This document shows, piece by piece, positions 1 to 11,894 of a stretch of DNA of 64,000 bases. The stretch is from NCBI GenBank assembly GCA_003255025.1, contig QANY01004819.1:186001-250000 (forward strand), given 5' to 3'. Every line of letters begins with the position of its first letter. The first letter of the stretch is position 1. The notes beneath the pieces are model-generated. The model made no database searches, was not told the origin of the DNA, and was given only the letters and a program-made list of their open reading frames with translations. Both the position numbers and the translations under genes were made by a program. The DNA is from Datisca glomerata (Eukaryota > Streptophyta > Magnoliopsida > Cucurbitales > Datiscaceae).

Positions 1-698
1 AGTACAATCATATTTACAAGAATGAATGGTGTCATATCCCAACCCTAAATCTCTTAATTTTTTTTGGTTTCATAGTAAGAGGCTGGAATTTTTGAGCTTA
101 CTGGATGAGAACCATTTAAAACTTCAAGTAATTGGTCAAATGACTTATTGCTCCAATGATTAAGCACTTTGATATACATCAATTTCACAATAAAACATAG
201 TGAAGTATATTTTTGACAACAGGATAAAGTTCTTCTTCAACTTTTTCTAAACGAATCACAAAATCTATCTAACATCTATGCATTTAGATTTATTCTATCA
301 ATATTATCCTCTCCAACGCGTTCACCATTCACCTCCATCCCAACAAAATCACACATGTTATCAAACATTTTTCTCATCTCATCACCATCATCAACATCAT
401 CATCACCATCAAGGTGAGATGTAGTATTATTCATCTCCACATTTGGTGAATGGTGATATCTTTGTATCTCTTCACCATGAAACACCTAACGATCATAGCT
501 CAATGTCATTCCATATTGGCATAAATGCATTTTAACTTCTATTAAAGATAATTGTCTTGCATTAAGACATTTTTTACATGGTCAACGAGTTTTCCCCTCT
601 ACATTGAGATAATTACTGGTCACACTCATAAACTGTGAAATACCATTAATATACTCCTTGGACAATCTATTAGTATTTTTTATCTAACTCTTATCCAT
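1..698 (-). pseudogene. TNP2-like CACTA transposase, N-terminal part, decayed and cut by the window edge
   Basis: Read leftwards from an ATG at 696-698, one frame shows MDKS, a stop, then RLSKEYINGISQFM, a cysteine pair in PCKKCLNA, and FHGEE near 485. This is the order of the plant transposase-associated domain that precedes TNP2 transposases. Further left the same reading gives a HWSNKSFDQLLEVLN-like stretch and a SYYETKK-like stretch, matching the start of the TNP2 domain. At least three stops occur, and by comparison with the family each replaces a tryptophan (TGG to TAG or TGA). An acidic run DGDDDVDDGDE lies near residue 100. The protein would bind element ends and cut them. This copy cannot do so as read. 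Confidence 0.8.
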
Positions 699-861
699 TT
701 TGTCACTCTGTAAATTAAATAACTATTTAGAGAAAAATATTTTAAATTTAAAGTCATATGAATAGATGCTAATTTAACTAACTAATATTTGGAAGATGAA
801 TGAAAATATCTAGTCTAATATCAGAACTCTAGATGGCTAATAATAAAGCAAATATAAGGAT

Positions 862-1643
862 GTAAAAACTAAAGTCCTACTCACTTGTAAAAACCAAAGT
901 AAAAATGACTTCTGAAGCTCCTACAATACATCGTTCTGTTATTGTTGACCTTATCCGTATACTAAAAAATGTAAAAAAAAAGTCACAATCACCATAATTT
1001 CATTAAAAAAAATGTATTTTTTTAATGTCTAAATCTAAGTGATTATAAGATTATTGTTCAATCATTTTAACAATAAACTAAGTTAAGGGGCTTTGAAAAC
1101 AAGATGTGAAATGACACGAAGTTCAGGCCATCCTTTCACATTTTGCCCAATTTATACATACGTGTAAAATGCGAGGGCACGTTAAGATGCATGCTTGTAA
1201 CTGTTATACTCGGTCATAACAACAATCAATGGTTCGACTCAACCTTCAGACTATAAGCAAATATCAATACTTCTATGTGATCGACAACAGAAATGCCCAT
1301 CCCTTAATTGCATGCTTTTGTGGCTGCATCTATTGAAAACATATCATATATAATATATTGACAACTCAAGCCTCTTGAGAACCAAAACGATTCAAATGCA
1401 ATCTGGAAACCCAAAAATCCAAACATCTGAAGCAAAATAGCTTGAATTACCCCACGGAAACAACTTCATTTTACGCAACAGAGTCCGATTACAGAGTCCT
1501 ACCAGATGAAGATGAAACTTTTAAATTAAGAAACTGTACTAAGTATATATACAGAATCACAAGAACATGTATTACAATCGAGAACATGTATCAAAAAAAA
1601 AACTGCAATCCAATGTAAAAACTAAAGTCCTACTCACTTGTAA
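862..1643 (+). repeat. 31-bp direct repeat pair inside the CACTA leader
   Basis: The block containing AAAGTCCTACTCACTTGTAA occurs at about 864-892 and again at about 1615-1643, about 750 bp apart and in the same orientation. It may mark an internal duplication of the element leader. Function unknown. Confidence 0.7.
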
Positions 1644-1660
1644 ACAGAACATGTATCAGA

Positions 1661-1663
<3 letters not shown>

Positions 1664-1703
<40 letters not shown>
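1664..1703 (+). repeat. (GA)n microsatellite
   Basis: About 20 uninterrupted GA units in the CACTA leader. On the transposase strand this is a CT-rich leader, common in plant 5' untranslated regions. Confidence 0.95.
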
Positions 1704-1706
<3 letters not shown>

Positions 1707-1854
1707 GAAAAGGGTGAATCTGAACCATACCTTAAGACTAAATATGTGAAAACTTCAAAGAAGCACCCGTTTACCAACCTTCACCAATCTCCCTTCTATG
1801 ATCAAAACAAACAAAAGCACAAAAAGAAATCAAGTAGCCAACACAATTATAAAT

Positions 1855-2090
1855 CCAATTATTCTCTATAATTTAAATATATAGAGAAGAGAAGAGTGGA
1901 AAATGAAGTCCATACCCAAACTTTATAACCCTAAAAAGTATGATCAAAAGAGGAAAATCAAGCTAGAAAATCAAGAATCAGAACAGTTACTCAGCTAGGA
2001 GATGGGGGGAACAGAGGAAAAATGCCTAATTCTGACTATTCTCTCTAATTTAAATATATAGAGAAGAGAAAAAAGGAAAAATGAAGCACC
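1855..2090 (+). repeat. Duplicated leader segment (two copies)
   Basis: The core TTTAAATATATAGAGAAGAG, preceded by ATTCTCT and followed by GGAAAAATGAAG-like sequence, occurs near 1860-1905 and again near 2037-2085. The two copies are about 180 bp apart. Just downstream, GGAGCTCGATGGTGAA words recur between 2120 and 2200. Confidence 0.75.
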
Positions 2091-2339
2091 GAGCTACCTA
2101 CACTTACAGAGATAATGAAGGAGCTCGATTAGTCAACAGAGGAGCTCGATGGTGAATAGTGATGAATAAAGGAGCTCGATGGTGAACGGTGGGGAACATA
2201 GGAGCTCAATTTGTCACTGGAGTGAGAGGAAAGATCTCTTGTCGCACAAGGGGAAAGCTCAATCTATCGCGGGGGTCAATGGGGACTGAGGGATGATTTT
2301 AGGCATTTGGCGTTTCAGGGATGATTTTGGGCATTTGAT

Positions 2340-2718
2340 TTCAGGGATGATTTTGTAATTTCGTCGTTATAGGCTTTAGCGACCAAACTTATATTTGTCG
2401 CTAAAGCCAAGGCAAATGTGACCAATTATATATTCGTCGCTAAAGTCAAAGTTTTTTGCGACCAAGACTAGAATTCGTCGCTAAAAATGTTCCGTTTTGT
2501 GACAAATTTACCATTTCTCCGGTAAAAGTCTCAAAAAATTCGCGCACTAAAGCCAATTTTGTTCTCGGGATGAAGCCTATTGTGACGAACTAAAAAATCG
2601 TCGCAATAGGCAATCTTTAGTGACTAATAAATTATTTGGTCGCTAAAGACTGGTTTTAGCGACAAATTTTATTTGGTGGCTAAAACTTTCGTGGGTAAAA
2701 CCCCTATTTGTTGTAGTG
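2340..2718 (-). repeat. CACTA subterminal repeat array
   Basis: Many copies of TTCGTCGCTAAA, TTTAGCGACCAAA and related words in both orientations, ending at the GTAGTG terminus. In this superfamily such arrays are transposase-binding sites. Confidence 0.85.
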
Positions 2719-4361
2719 TATATATATTACATTTCTAATGAGTTACAACACAACTAATTATGATATATAATGTTCAAGGAATGTTGTTTGGAGAAGATTT
2801 ATTGTTATTTAACAAGGAAGTGTGATTCATACTTTATCTTATTCAACTTCTAATGTAAGTTTAAATTTATAAATATTAAAAATTAGTATATTGTCTCTTA
2901 TTTATAACGAAGTAAATAAATAAATATGGCTACATTTTTTCTATTTAGTGAAAGAATAAAATAACTAGACTTATCACATGCAACACACGTACATTTCTAT
3001 TAGTTATGACTAAGTGGGTAAAAATTGAGACACTTTTCTCAATCATATTTATTAAAAATTTTCCACCAAGAACTACATACTCAATGATAAATGTAAAGAT
3101 TAAATTGAAAAAATTAAAAGTTCAGGGGTCAAATTAAATTGCTTTTTAATTCCATTTCTACTTCATTGTTGGAACCAAACACTCCTTTAGTGCGTGTGTA
3201 TATGAAAACTATATTTTACTCCAACGTTAAATATAATGGATTTGTTGTAAGATCAGTAATAGACGATCCACATTAAATTTTTGTTACATGATTAATTGTG
3301 GATGGTATAGTAACGATGGTTGGACAATAACATTCAATATTTATTTTCACATTCAATTTGTTTTTTTGACGTTAAGCTTTTGTTTGTGGATAACCAATGC
3401 CATATACTAAGAATTGAATTGTGATTACCGATATAGCGATTAGCAAGTAATTACACTTCTCCTCTAATGAAGGTGTCTAGGGTTACAATTCCCGTTCCCC
3501 AAAATGATAAAAGAACTTAAGAATTGTATTCCTTAAAGACAAATGTAATTGTTTATTTCGAGGGACCATTGGTATTGTGGCTGCCTCTCTAATGGCTGAG
3601 ACATAGGCATATGGACCTATAAATATTTCCCACAATTGTCTATGTCGTAGTTATCTGGAAGGACACCACATTTTGGTTGGTTTACCGCCTCTCTTTATAA
3701 TTTTACTTTTCGCTCATATTTGAGGTAAATGGTCTTTTGAAAACGTGAACAGGAAGGAATTTTCTTTAATAGAAACAGGAAGGATTCAGTCTTTTTTCTA
3801 GTTCCTGTAGCTGCTTTGCCTTTGATAGGCAATTAAAACTCTTCACTGAATCCATAATTAGTATTATTCATTGTAACTAAGCAATCATCATTTTAAAAGG
3901 ATTATAAAAATGTTATGGGTCTCTTCGTTGTTGCTAAAGTAGTGTTTTTGTCCTCTTAGATTTCAAGTCACTTTCTGTTGACCAATTTAGATAAATGTGA
4001 GGGAGTTGAAGGAAATATATATTTTCGACTCTGAAGTAGTGAAAACTTATTATCGTATATTTTCAGTGTAGAATAGTTTATTTAATCTCTTTAAATGTGG
4101 AATAAAATATTATAATTTAATAATTTAAAGATATTTTTGCCAAGAAAATAATAATTCATTGAATTAATCATCAACAATGTCAGAAATGATACACGGAAAA
4201 GTTCTAATAACAGGAAAATTGACTCTAAGACCCAACCCCGCTATGGGCATGACCATAATATGTTTAGAGACATGACAAAATCGTGCAAAACATAACGACT
4301 GAAACAAAAATGAATATCATGAATTAAGGCGCTTAAAAAATATTCCACTGAAAGAGTCCAC
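2719..4361 (+). repeat. Tandem unit, copy 1 (first part, before the nested CACTA element)
   Basis: This block aligns along most of its length with about 9500-10903 (copy 2), and its first 330 bp also align with about 22785-23100 (copy 3). Shared words include GAGTTACAACACAACTAATT, GAGACACTTTTCTCAATCAT and TAGACTTATCACATGCAAC. Copy 1 carries about 190 bp missing from copy 2 (3387-3577). It ends where the CACTA element at 4362 begins and resumes at 9151. No reading frame of note is present, and the identity of the unit is unknown. Confidence 0.85.
3387..3577 (+). mobile_element. Short insertion absent from copy 2, possibly SINE-like
   Basis: Copy 2 lacks this roughly 190-bp block, so copy 1 gained it or copy 2 lost it. 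It is bracketed by TTGTGG at 3384-3389 and 3575-3580, consistent with a short target duplication. Inside is GGGTTACAATTCCCGTTCCC, loosely like a Pol III B box, preceded by a weak A-box-like TTAGCAAGTAAT. The SINE label is tentative. The presence/absence difference itself is clear. Confidence 0.45.
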
Positions 4362-4825
4362 CACTGTAACAATTAAGTGTTTTATTGCATTGAATGATCA
4401 CATTTTAGCACAAAATGCCGTCAAAGGCCCAATTATTTCTCGAGGCGCGGGGATAAAATTTCATAACCCGCCTAATTAAATACTGCCTAATTAAATATTG
4501 AACCTCTCTCTCTTTCACATATCTCTCTCACAGCTCTCTCGAAGGTTTATCTCTCAACACACACACACACTCTCTCTCTCTATCTCGAAGCTCTCTTTCA
4601 GCTCTCTCCTTCTCTCAAAGCCCTCTCATCTCACCACAATCGCAGCTCAAAAATTTGGTAAGCTTCTCTGTTCTGCTCTTTTAGGAGGCCTCTCTACTCT
4701 ACTCTCTCCCTCTTCCCTATGTGATTTAAGTAAGATCTCTCCCTCTTCTCTTTTGTTCTACGAGCTTCAATGCTCGAGCTTAGGGTTGGGGTAACTTCGA
4801 CCTCTTCAGAGCTGAAGACAAGGAG

Positions 4826-4975
4826 ATGGCAATGTACAAATGGTTTGCGATTTCAAAGTTGATTTGGGGATTAGGGTTCCTTTCCCCCAGTGCGGTGCTC
4901 TCATTCTTTGCCCAAGTATTAAAGTATTTGATTGGGTTTTTATGCGTTTCATTTCCTCTATTTTTAATCTTTTAA
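4826..4975 (+). CDS. Small hydrophobic reading frame inside the CACTA element, unrecognised
   Basis: A 49-codon frame begins MAMYKWFAISK after a CT-rich leader and a possible GGTAAGC donor at about 4657. It is rich in Leu, Phe and Ile and could form one or two membrane segments. No family is recognised. The leader-like CTCTCTC tracts upstream suggest that the interior derives from a captured or transcribed gene 5' region, but no conserved domain supports this. Treat it as a possible chance frame. Confidence 0.2.
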   Translation: MAMYKWFAISKLIWGLGFLSPSAVLSFFAQVLKYLIGFLCVSFPLFLIF

Positions 4976-7900
4976 TATGATTCATTTCAGCTGAAGCTAT
5001 TTTTCTTCAATTTTAAGTTTAGAGTTTCACTTTTCCTTTCCTTCTATTTTCTTATTCTGGATGTGATTGGTGAAGTTAATGGGTTTAGGAGGAGGCTGGT
5101 GCTAGGATGTAAATTTTTATACATTGGATTGTTTTGTGCCATTGGACATAATTCTTTTAAGTTCTTAAATAGTATTTTTTTTCATTGTAGAATATTTATT
5201 GTTATTGAGTTTTGTTTCTTTATTTCCATTTCATTTCAAGAATTGAAATTCCCTTGCTTGGACTACATTGAGAGACTATCAATACTGGAATCTTGTCCGA
5301 GGTATGAGAATATTGTTCTAACATGATAATGAATTTGTTGGGCAAGATTAGTAGTAGATTGGTATCATTGTTTCTGCACCCTGTCTACATTGTTTGCATC
5401 TCCCCCCTTTCAGTTTGTTGAAGTCAGGTAAATAGAAATTACAATGGCTATTATCATCTAAGATATAATTTTTACTCATCCTCTGGGTTTGACTCTCTTT
5501 CACATGGTGTTCTCCTATGCTATTTTTTTTTTTAATTTGATCATCTTATATGATGGAGTATTGTAGGTTAAAGAAGCTTGCAAAAGGAAAGTATGAGAAG
5601 CCTATCCTAACCTATTCCTAGTTTCTTAAAGGCATCAAGTAGAGTCAAGGTTCAAATTGAGTTTCCTCAAACTTATCGAAATTCACCCATGATAAATTTG
5701 AAATTTAACTCAAAATCACAACACCATCCCAACAAGCTCCAAACCTAGGTGAGTAAATTATTTTTCCCCATCTAATTAAAGACCTTGAGCTTACTTGATT
5801 TGAAAAATTATTGTTAGTACATGGTTTCTATTTAAAGTTTGAGTTAATAGTTGCAGGGTTTTAGTACACTTTTATGTTCATGTCCTCTTTTGATTCGAGA
5901 GATTAGGATAATGTACATTTCAAATTGTTCTTTTTAGTAAAGTTATTTTATTTTTGTGCATTTCATATGCAGCTAACTAATCCCAGGATTATAGAAAACT
6001 ATGCTAAAACATGTTATCTAGCATGTGAGCAATTTGCTTAGTTTTCAAGAAAATCAAAATATAAGTTTAAATGAAAATTTTCTTCCCCACAATGACGAAA
6101 CAAAACCATTAAGTATGACTCGTTGCTGAATTTTGTTAGTTACCTTTGACCCGATATTTATGAGCACTGAAGGTTCGCGTTATATTCTAAAACTCTATGA
6201 GAGATGAATTTTTAATGCGGGGCATGGGGCGGGGAGCAAAAATCCCAAACCCGCCTAATTAGCCAACTCTAATAATTAACAATGCATTCATGTCACTCTT
6301 GCCTCCTTTTTCATATTATCTTGTTTAAGTGCTAAACAAGTGAAGAACATAGGGAAATAATCTCTACAGTGGGGTTAGTTTAATTCCCTTATGATCTCTT
6401 AGTATGAGTAAATGCTTTTAACTATGCACGGCTGAAATAACTAGATATATGGTCTAATTTGGTTCTGTCTGTTCATTCGCGTATTGGAATTCTGTGTGAA
6501 ATCATTTGTACTATTCTATTTATAGGATTAGCTACTGGTGGTGTGCTTAGATTAGCTGTTGCCAGCGGTATTCTGTGTGAACATTTTGAGTTTCATTTGG
6601 TGGTGTGCTTAGATTTTCCCAAACAATATTAACAGAATAATATTGGAGTTATGGATGGTTATTAAACTAGAATACTGCTCTCCTATCAGTGTTATGTTAT
6701 TAATTAATTACTATTATGTTGTCTGAGTGTTCAGCTGCCTGGGAAGAGCCTCTACACCATTGTCAGAGAACTTGTTTGCAAATTCATTTGAGTCTATATT
6801 ATATAATAAAATGTGTACTATATCCATGGGAGAGTACTAATTTTGACGGTGTTTTTCAGTAAAAATAATTACCTATTTGTTCTTTTATTGTCAATCTAAA
6901 CTTGACAAGGCAGTGAGAGATAGGGAAAAGCAAGTTTAATTCTTGAATTGGTCTTGTTGATCATGAACGTGTTGATGAGAAGCTGTATGGTGGTTTTTAA
7001 ACAATCAAGCCTCGTGAGGTTGGTATGTCGTATACTATTAACTTCATATTATTTTTGCGGGAGGCATTGGCATATGCATTTATTGTCATGAACTTTATAT
7101 TATGTTGTTACCAAGTGGAGTCTACACTATATGAACTGATAAAGATAATAATCTCTTTGATGTATCTTTGATTAAGGGATTTTAATCTATAAAATATTAT
7201 TTTGCATCTTCAAAATTCCATCCTCATCCTTTATTCCCCTTAATTTAGGTGAGGTCTTTCTTGAGTACTAGATGTCTTATTCCGCCCAAAATGAAAGTAA
7301 GTTTTTTTTAAAAATATTTTGGGACCATTCACTCTCTCACACACACACCATCGTCATTTTACCTGGTGAGTTTCTCTCTTCCCATTTTCTTTGTGATTTC
7401 TAGTCTAGTCTAAATTGGAAGTATCAGTGCAGCCGTATTTAACCATACAAATTTGCCACTGTAGAGATGAGTATATATAAAGGCAAGCATAGACTCGGTT
7501 GACTTACTTAAATATTATTTCAATTTCATTTCGTTTTACTTCAAATTCTTAATTTAGTGAAAGGAATGGGTAAATTTCACATGTTTGTTTGGATATCAAC
7601 CATGACATGTTCTTGGGAAAGATTTTCATATTTTGTTTACAAAATCTTGAATGTTTATGGGGGATGGCCAGATCATTTTCATCGTACTACTCAGATTTTT
7701 GGTGATTTTGTCTAATGTTTTATGTATCAAAACACTCTCACTTTCTTAAAAAAAATCATATTTCCTTTGCATTTTCATTTTTCATTTCCATAATCTGGAT
7801 CAGTCAAGCTAATAAATAGAGTAGCATTATTTATTTTTCATTATCCTCTATTTATACTTCTGGTTATGTTATACTTCATGCATATGACTTGTTAAATTTT

Positions 7901-8418
7901 AAAAGCCTCAGTTATTCAGAGGCCCTGGCATTTGGTGGTTGAGCTGGATTTCTATTAGGAGCTTATTTGCTTGAGGTTCCAGTAACTTTTGATTTCTTGA
8001 GGCATTTGCTTGAGGTATGGTTTAGCTAGATTTCCATTAGGAGCTTATTTGTTTTCTAGTTAAAGTTGTAAATGGACGTTCAGGCTCGTTGTGGGAGCTT
8101 TGGAATGTTACTATATTGGGTGTTTAAGTGCATCAAGACATGTTTGAGATTACTACTTAAAAATGTATCATCATAGTTGAAATATTTCAATGCATCCATT
8201 GTATTTTCTTAATTGATTATTTGTTGCTTAGTTTATATTTGTTGTGTTTTCTTTGACCAAGACATAAAAAATGACTTCAAATTTGTTCTAAATTTTGGTT
8301 TGTTTGATAACTTATTGGTTGTAAAGTTATCCATTGAAAGCATTATGTAAGTTATTTATATTCGATTTTCATCACTCTTTTGTTGTTTTCGTGAATAATC
8401 GTTGGTTGCATGTGATCA

Positions 8419-8640
8419 TTTAGATTGTACTATTTGGAATAGGAGGTTTGCTCCTTCATCTGAATGGATCATCCATGCTTTGGTACAACACTTTGATCTT
8501 ATCCTGAAGCATCACCAAGACAGTTACCTAGGCCATCACCTCCTCACAAAAAAAACCACCAAGTGGATCTCCTAGGATAGCTCCACCTTCAGTACCTATG
8601 TGATTTCTATTAGACAATTAATATGTAACAATTTTGACTA
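8419..8640 (+). other. Segment conserved between two CACTA elements, ancestral 3' exon-like
   Basis: ATCATTTAGATTGTACTATT and the next 180 bp match 53308-53500 closely. In the 53.4-kb copy the same segment reads as a proline-rich tail (PPPPHQRKPPNGPPW). Here the equivalent frame is interrupted. The conservation probably reflects common descent of the two element ends. Confidence 0.6.
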
Positions 8641-8759
8641 ATTAAATAAAATGATATGCGATTTTTTTATTTCATGATATATTCTGAAAAGTTATTTATT
8701 TTTTATATTTGTACAATTGTAACTATAAATAATAAAAAAAGTTATAAAATATATTTAAT

Positions 8760-9150
8760 AACATTAACGAAACAACATGAAAGACCTACGATAGAATTTA
8801 TAAAACACTATGAAAAGACCTATGATAGCGTGTATGAAATGTTGTAAAAGACATACTACAGCATTTATAAAACGCTATGAAAGACTTTTTAAAACGTTTT
8901 TTAAACGCTATGAAAAGCGTTTGATAGTGTTTATAAAACGCTATGAAAGACTTTTTAAAATATTTTTTAAATGCTATAAAAAGCCTTTCATAGCTTTTCA
9001 AAAATGCTATCATAGGCTTTTTTATATTGTTTATAAAATACTATCATAGCTAACGAACTTTTAATAATGTCGGTATACAAGCATTTTCAGAAACGCAATC
9101 AAAACTCTATGGTAGCATTTTTCACCGCTATCCTACCTTTTTTTGTAGTG
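8760..9150. repeat. CACTA subterminal repeats, AAAACGCTATGAAAG family
   Basis: Alternating AAAACGCTATGAAAGAC and GCTATGATAG-type words in both orientations run up to the GTAGTG terminus. Related words recur at 53760-54050, which shows that the two elements belong to one family. Confidence 0.85.
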
Positions 9151-9490
9151 CGCTTCAGTATATTAATTAGACTCAAGACAACCAAAGATCTATATGCTGT
9201 ATTCAAAGCGGCCTAAAGGGAAGAAACTTTTAATTTCCCTTTACTCTTGAAGCTTCTTCAAAATATCATATAAATTAAGTATTTTACTTATTTTATTTAT
9301 ATAATAAATTCTACAATTACTTTATAAAATACAAATGTTTACAATATTGGGTAATTAGAAACTTGAATGTCAGTCAAGATTAAATTAAAGATTCTTTATA
9401 TTCAAATTTTTTAGTTACGAATCTTTTTTATTTTTTAACAATTTATTAATGATATAATAATTTCTTATGAATGTGAAAAATTGATTAATA
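9151..9490 (+). repeat. Tandem unit, copy 1 (second part, after the CACTA element)
   Basis: CGCTTCAGTATATTAATTAG at 9151 matches 10903 onward in copy 2. The block continues through the GAATGTGAAAAATTGAT region (compare 11312-11335) and then passes into the start of copy 2. AT-rich, no coding signal. Confidence 0.8.
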
Positions 9491-11338
9491 AAGTTATGAT
9501 ATATATTTCTATCAGTTATAACAAAACTAATTATTATATAATGTGCAAGACATGTTGTTTGGTGAAGATCTGTTATTATTTAACCAGGCAGTGTGATTCG
9601 TACTTTATTTTATTCGATGCCTAATATAAATAATAATGTATAAATATTAAAAATTAATATATTTTCTCTTATTTTATAATGAAGTAAATAAATAAATATG
9701 ATTAAATTTTTTCTATTTAGTGAAACTAGACTTATCAAGTACAACCTACGTACATTTCTACTTGTTATGACTAAGTGGGTGAAAATTGAGACACTTTTCT
9801 CAATCATATTTATTAAGAAAAGTCAGCCAAGAACTACATACGCAATGATAAACGTAAAGATTAAATTCGGAAAATTAAAAGTTTAGGGGTCAAATTAAAT
9901 CTGCTTATTAATTTTATTTCTACTTCATTATTGGAACCAAACATTACTTTAGTGTGTATATATAATAAAACTATATTTTACTCTAGAGTTAAATATAATG
10001 GATTTGTTGTAAGATCAGTAATAGATGATTCACATTAAATTTTTGTTACGTGATTAATTGTGGATGGTATTGTAATGACGGTTGGACATTAATATTCAAC
10101 ATTTATTTTCACATACAACTCGTCTATTTGAACATTAAACTTTTATTTGTCTTTGTTGGCTGCGACAAAGGCAGATAGGCTTATAAAATTGGGCCACAAC
10201 TGCTTATGTTGCAGTCAACTGGAGGGACCCATATTTTGGTCGCCCCAATGTGGCCGCTCTGCTCTTTATAATTTCACATTTTGCTCATATTTGAAGTGAA
10301 TGGACTTTTGCAAAATGTGAACAGAAAGACATTTCTTTAACATAAAGAGGAAGGATTGAGTCTTCCTTCCTAGTTCCTGTAGTTTTTTTGCCTTTGATAT
10401 TAAAACTATTCACTGAAACGATAAATTAGCATAATTAATATTATTCGTTGCAACTAAACTATCTTTTTAAATGGATTATTCGTTGTTGCTAAAGTAGTGT
10501 CTTTGTCCTCTCTGATTTTAGTCATTCTCTGCTGACCAATTTAGATAAATCTAAGGGAGTTGGAGGAAATATATATTTTCTAGTCTGAAGTAGTGAAAAC
10601 TCATTATCTTATTTTTTGAGTGTAGAATAGTTTATTTAATCTCTTTAAATGATGAATAAAAGATTAGGATTAAACATTTGTAAGATGTTTTTGCCAAGAA
10701 AACAATAATTCATTGAATTAATCATCAACAATGTCAAAAATCATACACGAAAAATGTCTAATCACAAGAAATTTGCTCTAAGATCCAACCGTGCTATGGG
10801 CTTTTAAGTCTAGAGACATGACAAAAATCGTGCAAAACATAACAAGTGGAACAGAATGAATATAATGAATTAAGGCGCTTAAGGAATCTTCTGCTGAAAG
10901 AGTCCGCTTCAGTATATTAATTAGACTCAAGGCATCCGAAGATCTAAACTGTATTAAAAGAGACTTAAATGGGAGAAACTTTTGATTTTCCCTTTTACCC
11001 TTTAAACCCTTTTAAAATATCATACAAATTAGATATTTCACATATTTTATTTATATACTAAATTCTACAAATACTTTGTAAATTATATTTGTCTACAATA
11101 TTGTTTAATTAGAAACTTGAATTTCTGTAATGATGAAATTCAAGATTTTTTATATACAATTTTTTTAGTTACTAATCTATTTTTGTTAGTAACTTGTAAA
11201 ATTTACAATATATAACATTTATATTATTAGCAACATTAAAAATTATACAAATAAATTTAGAGAAGACATTCATATATTTTCTAACAATCTAATATTATAG
11301 TAATTTATCATGAATGTGACAAATTGATAAAATAAAGT
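9491..11338 (+). repeat. Tandem unit, copy 2 (uninterrupted; holds the empty CACTA site)
   Basis: Full-length copy of the unit. It aligns with 2722-4361 and then, across the unoccupied CACTA target at about 10897-10910, with 9151-9490. It lacks the 190-bp block of copy 1. Similarity to the unit fades at about 11338. The next 90 bp (11339-11430) are unassigned AT-rich DNA before the pararetrovirus-like cluster. Confidence 0.8.
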
Positions 11339-11440
11339 CATTTTCTATAATACTTAAAAAGTAATACTATATAGTATAGTTTCAGAAATCTAATTTTCAA
11401 TTTCATGTTTGACTTTATATACATCATGTTCAAACACTAA

Positions 11441-11743
11441 ATGAATGGTCTTGGTATTGGTCAATCTAGTGTCAATGTATTAACAGATACCCAACAAGCT
11501 ATGCTTGACCTTGCTGGCGAGATAACTAATCTAGAAATAAAATTAAAATTTTTGGAAAACTGTTATAAGAGTCATACTACAACATGTGTCTTTCCAGGAC
11601 CAAATAAAGAAACTTATACTATGAGAGAAGTTATGAGAAGATTACAGAATACGCCTACTACTGAAAAGCCTGTTACCATTCAAGATTTACAAATGAAAGT
11701 AAATCTTTTGACAACTGAACTAAAAAAGTTACAAACTACTTAA
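11441..11743 (+). pseudogene. Coiled-coil segment of the caulimovirid-like gag/coat polyprotein
   Basis: 100-codon open stretch opening MNGLGIGQSSVNVLTDTQQ, then Leu/Lys/Glu-rich heptad-like sequence (residues 25-100). The same sequence with MNGLDIG is found on the minus strand in copy B (about 17813-17362), where it follows the CCHC knuckle by about 90 codons. The first stop is at 11741-11743, after which the frame continues with LQTANHIIFQDLRN-like sequence. The role is probably multimerisation of the capsid/gag protein. This is a broken polyprotein piece, not a stand-alone gene. Confidence 0.6.
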
Positions 11744-11894
11744 CAAACTGAAATAAAACAGTTACAAACTGCTAACCACATCATATTTCAAGACTTAAGA
11801 AATATGAAATAGCGATTATCTGCTAAAGGTAAAACACTTAAAGAAACACATGAATCTTCTTCTACCCAACCTGAAGAAAATTAGTATTTATGTT

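Larger units (their letters stand above)
1..2718 (-). mobile_element. CACTA (En/Spm) transposon, right part; left end lies outside the window
   Basis: The right terminus reads TTTGTTGTAGTG and ends at 2718, the reverse complement of a CACTACAACAAA end typical of CACTA elements. Subterminal DNA (about 2340-2718) repeats GTCGCTAAA and TTTAGCGAC words in both orientations, the usual CACTA subterminal array. The transposase is read leftwards from 698. The leader between the transposase start and the terminus holds a GA microsatellite and a duplicated leader segment. No matching left end is visible, so the element runs off the window. It sits directly against repeat copy 1 in a TA-rich target. Confidence is high for the family, moderate for calling 1-2718 one element. 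Confidence 0.85.
4362..9150. mobile_element. Nested CACTA element (4.8 kb) inside tandem copy 1
   Basis: The element starts CACTGTAACAA at 4362 and ends TTTTTTTGTAGTG at 9150. It is flanked by CAC (4359-4361) and CGC (9151-9153). The matching site in copy 2 (about 10897-10910) reads GAGTC-CGC-TTCAG without an insertion, so this is an empty-site-supported insertion. The left copy of the 3-bp target duplication differs only by a CpG-to-CpA change. The right end has typical subterminal repeats (8760-9150), while the left end is poorly conserved. No transposase was found. The interior has a CT-rich leader-like start (4500-4620) and splice-like junctions. It shares its last 740 bp with 53305-54050. 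Confidence 0.85.

Noticed and set aside
4498..4794. 98-codon Ser/Leu-rich frame at the start of the CACTA interior
   Set aside because: It translates CT-rich leader sequence (CTCTCTCTCT). Low complexity explains it, and a GGTAAGC splice donor interrupts it.
8798..9049. Overlapping open frames on both strands rich in FIAFYK/KRYERLF repeats
   Set aside because: They are translations of the CACTA subterminal array (AAAACGCTATGAAAG words).
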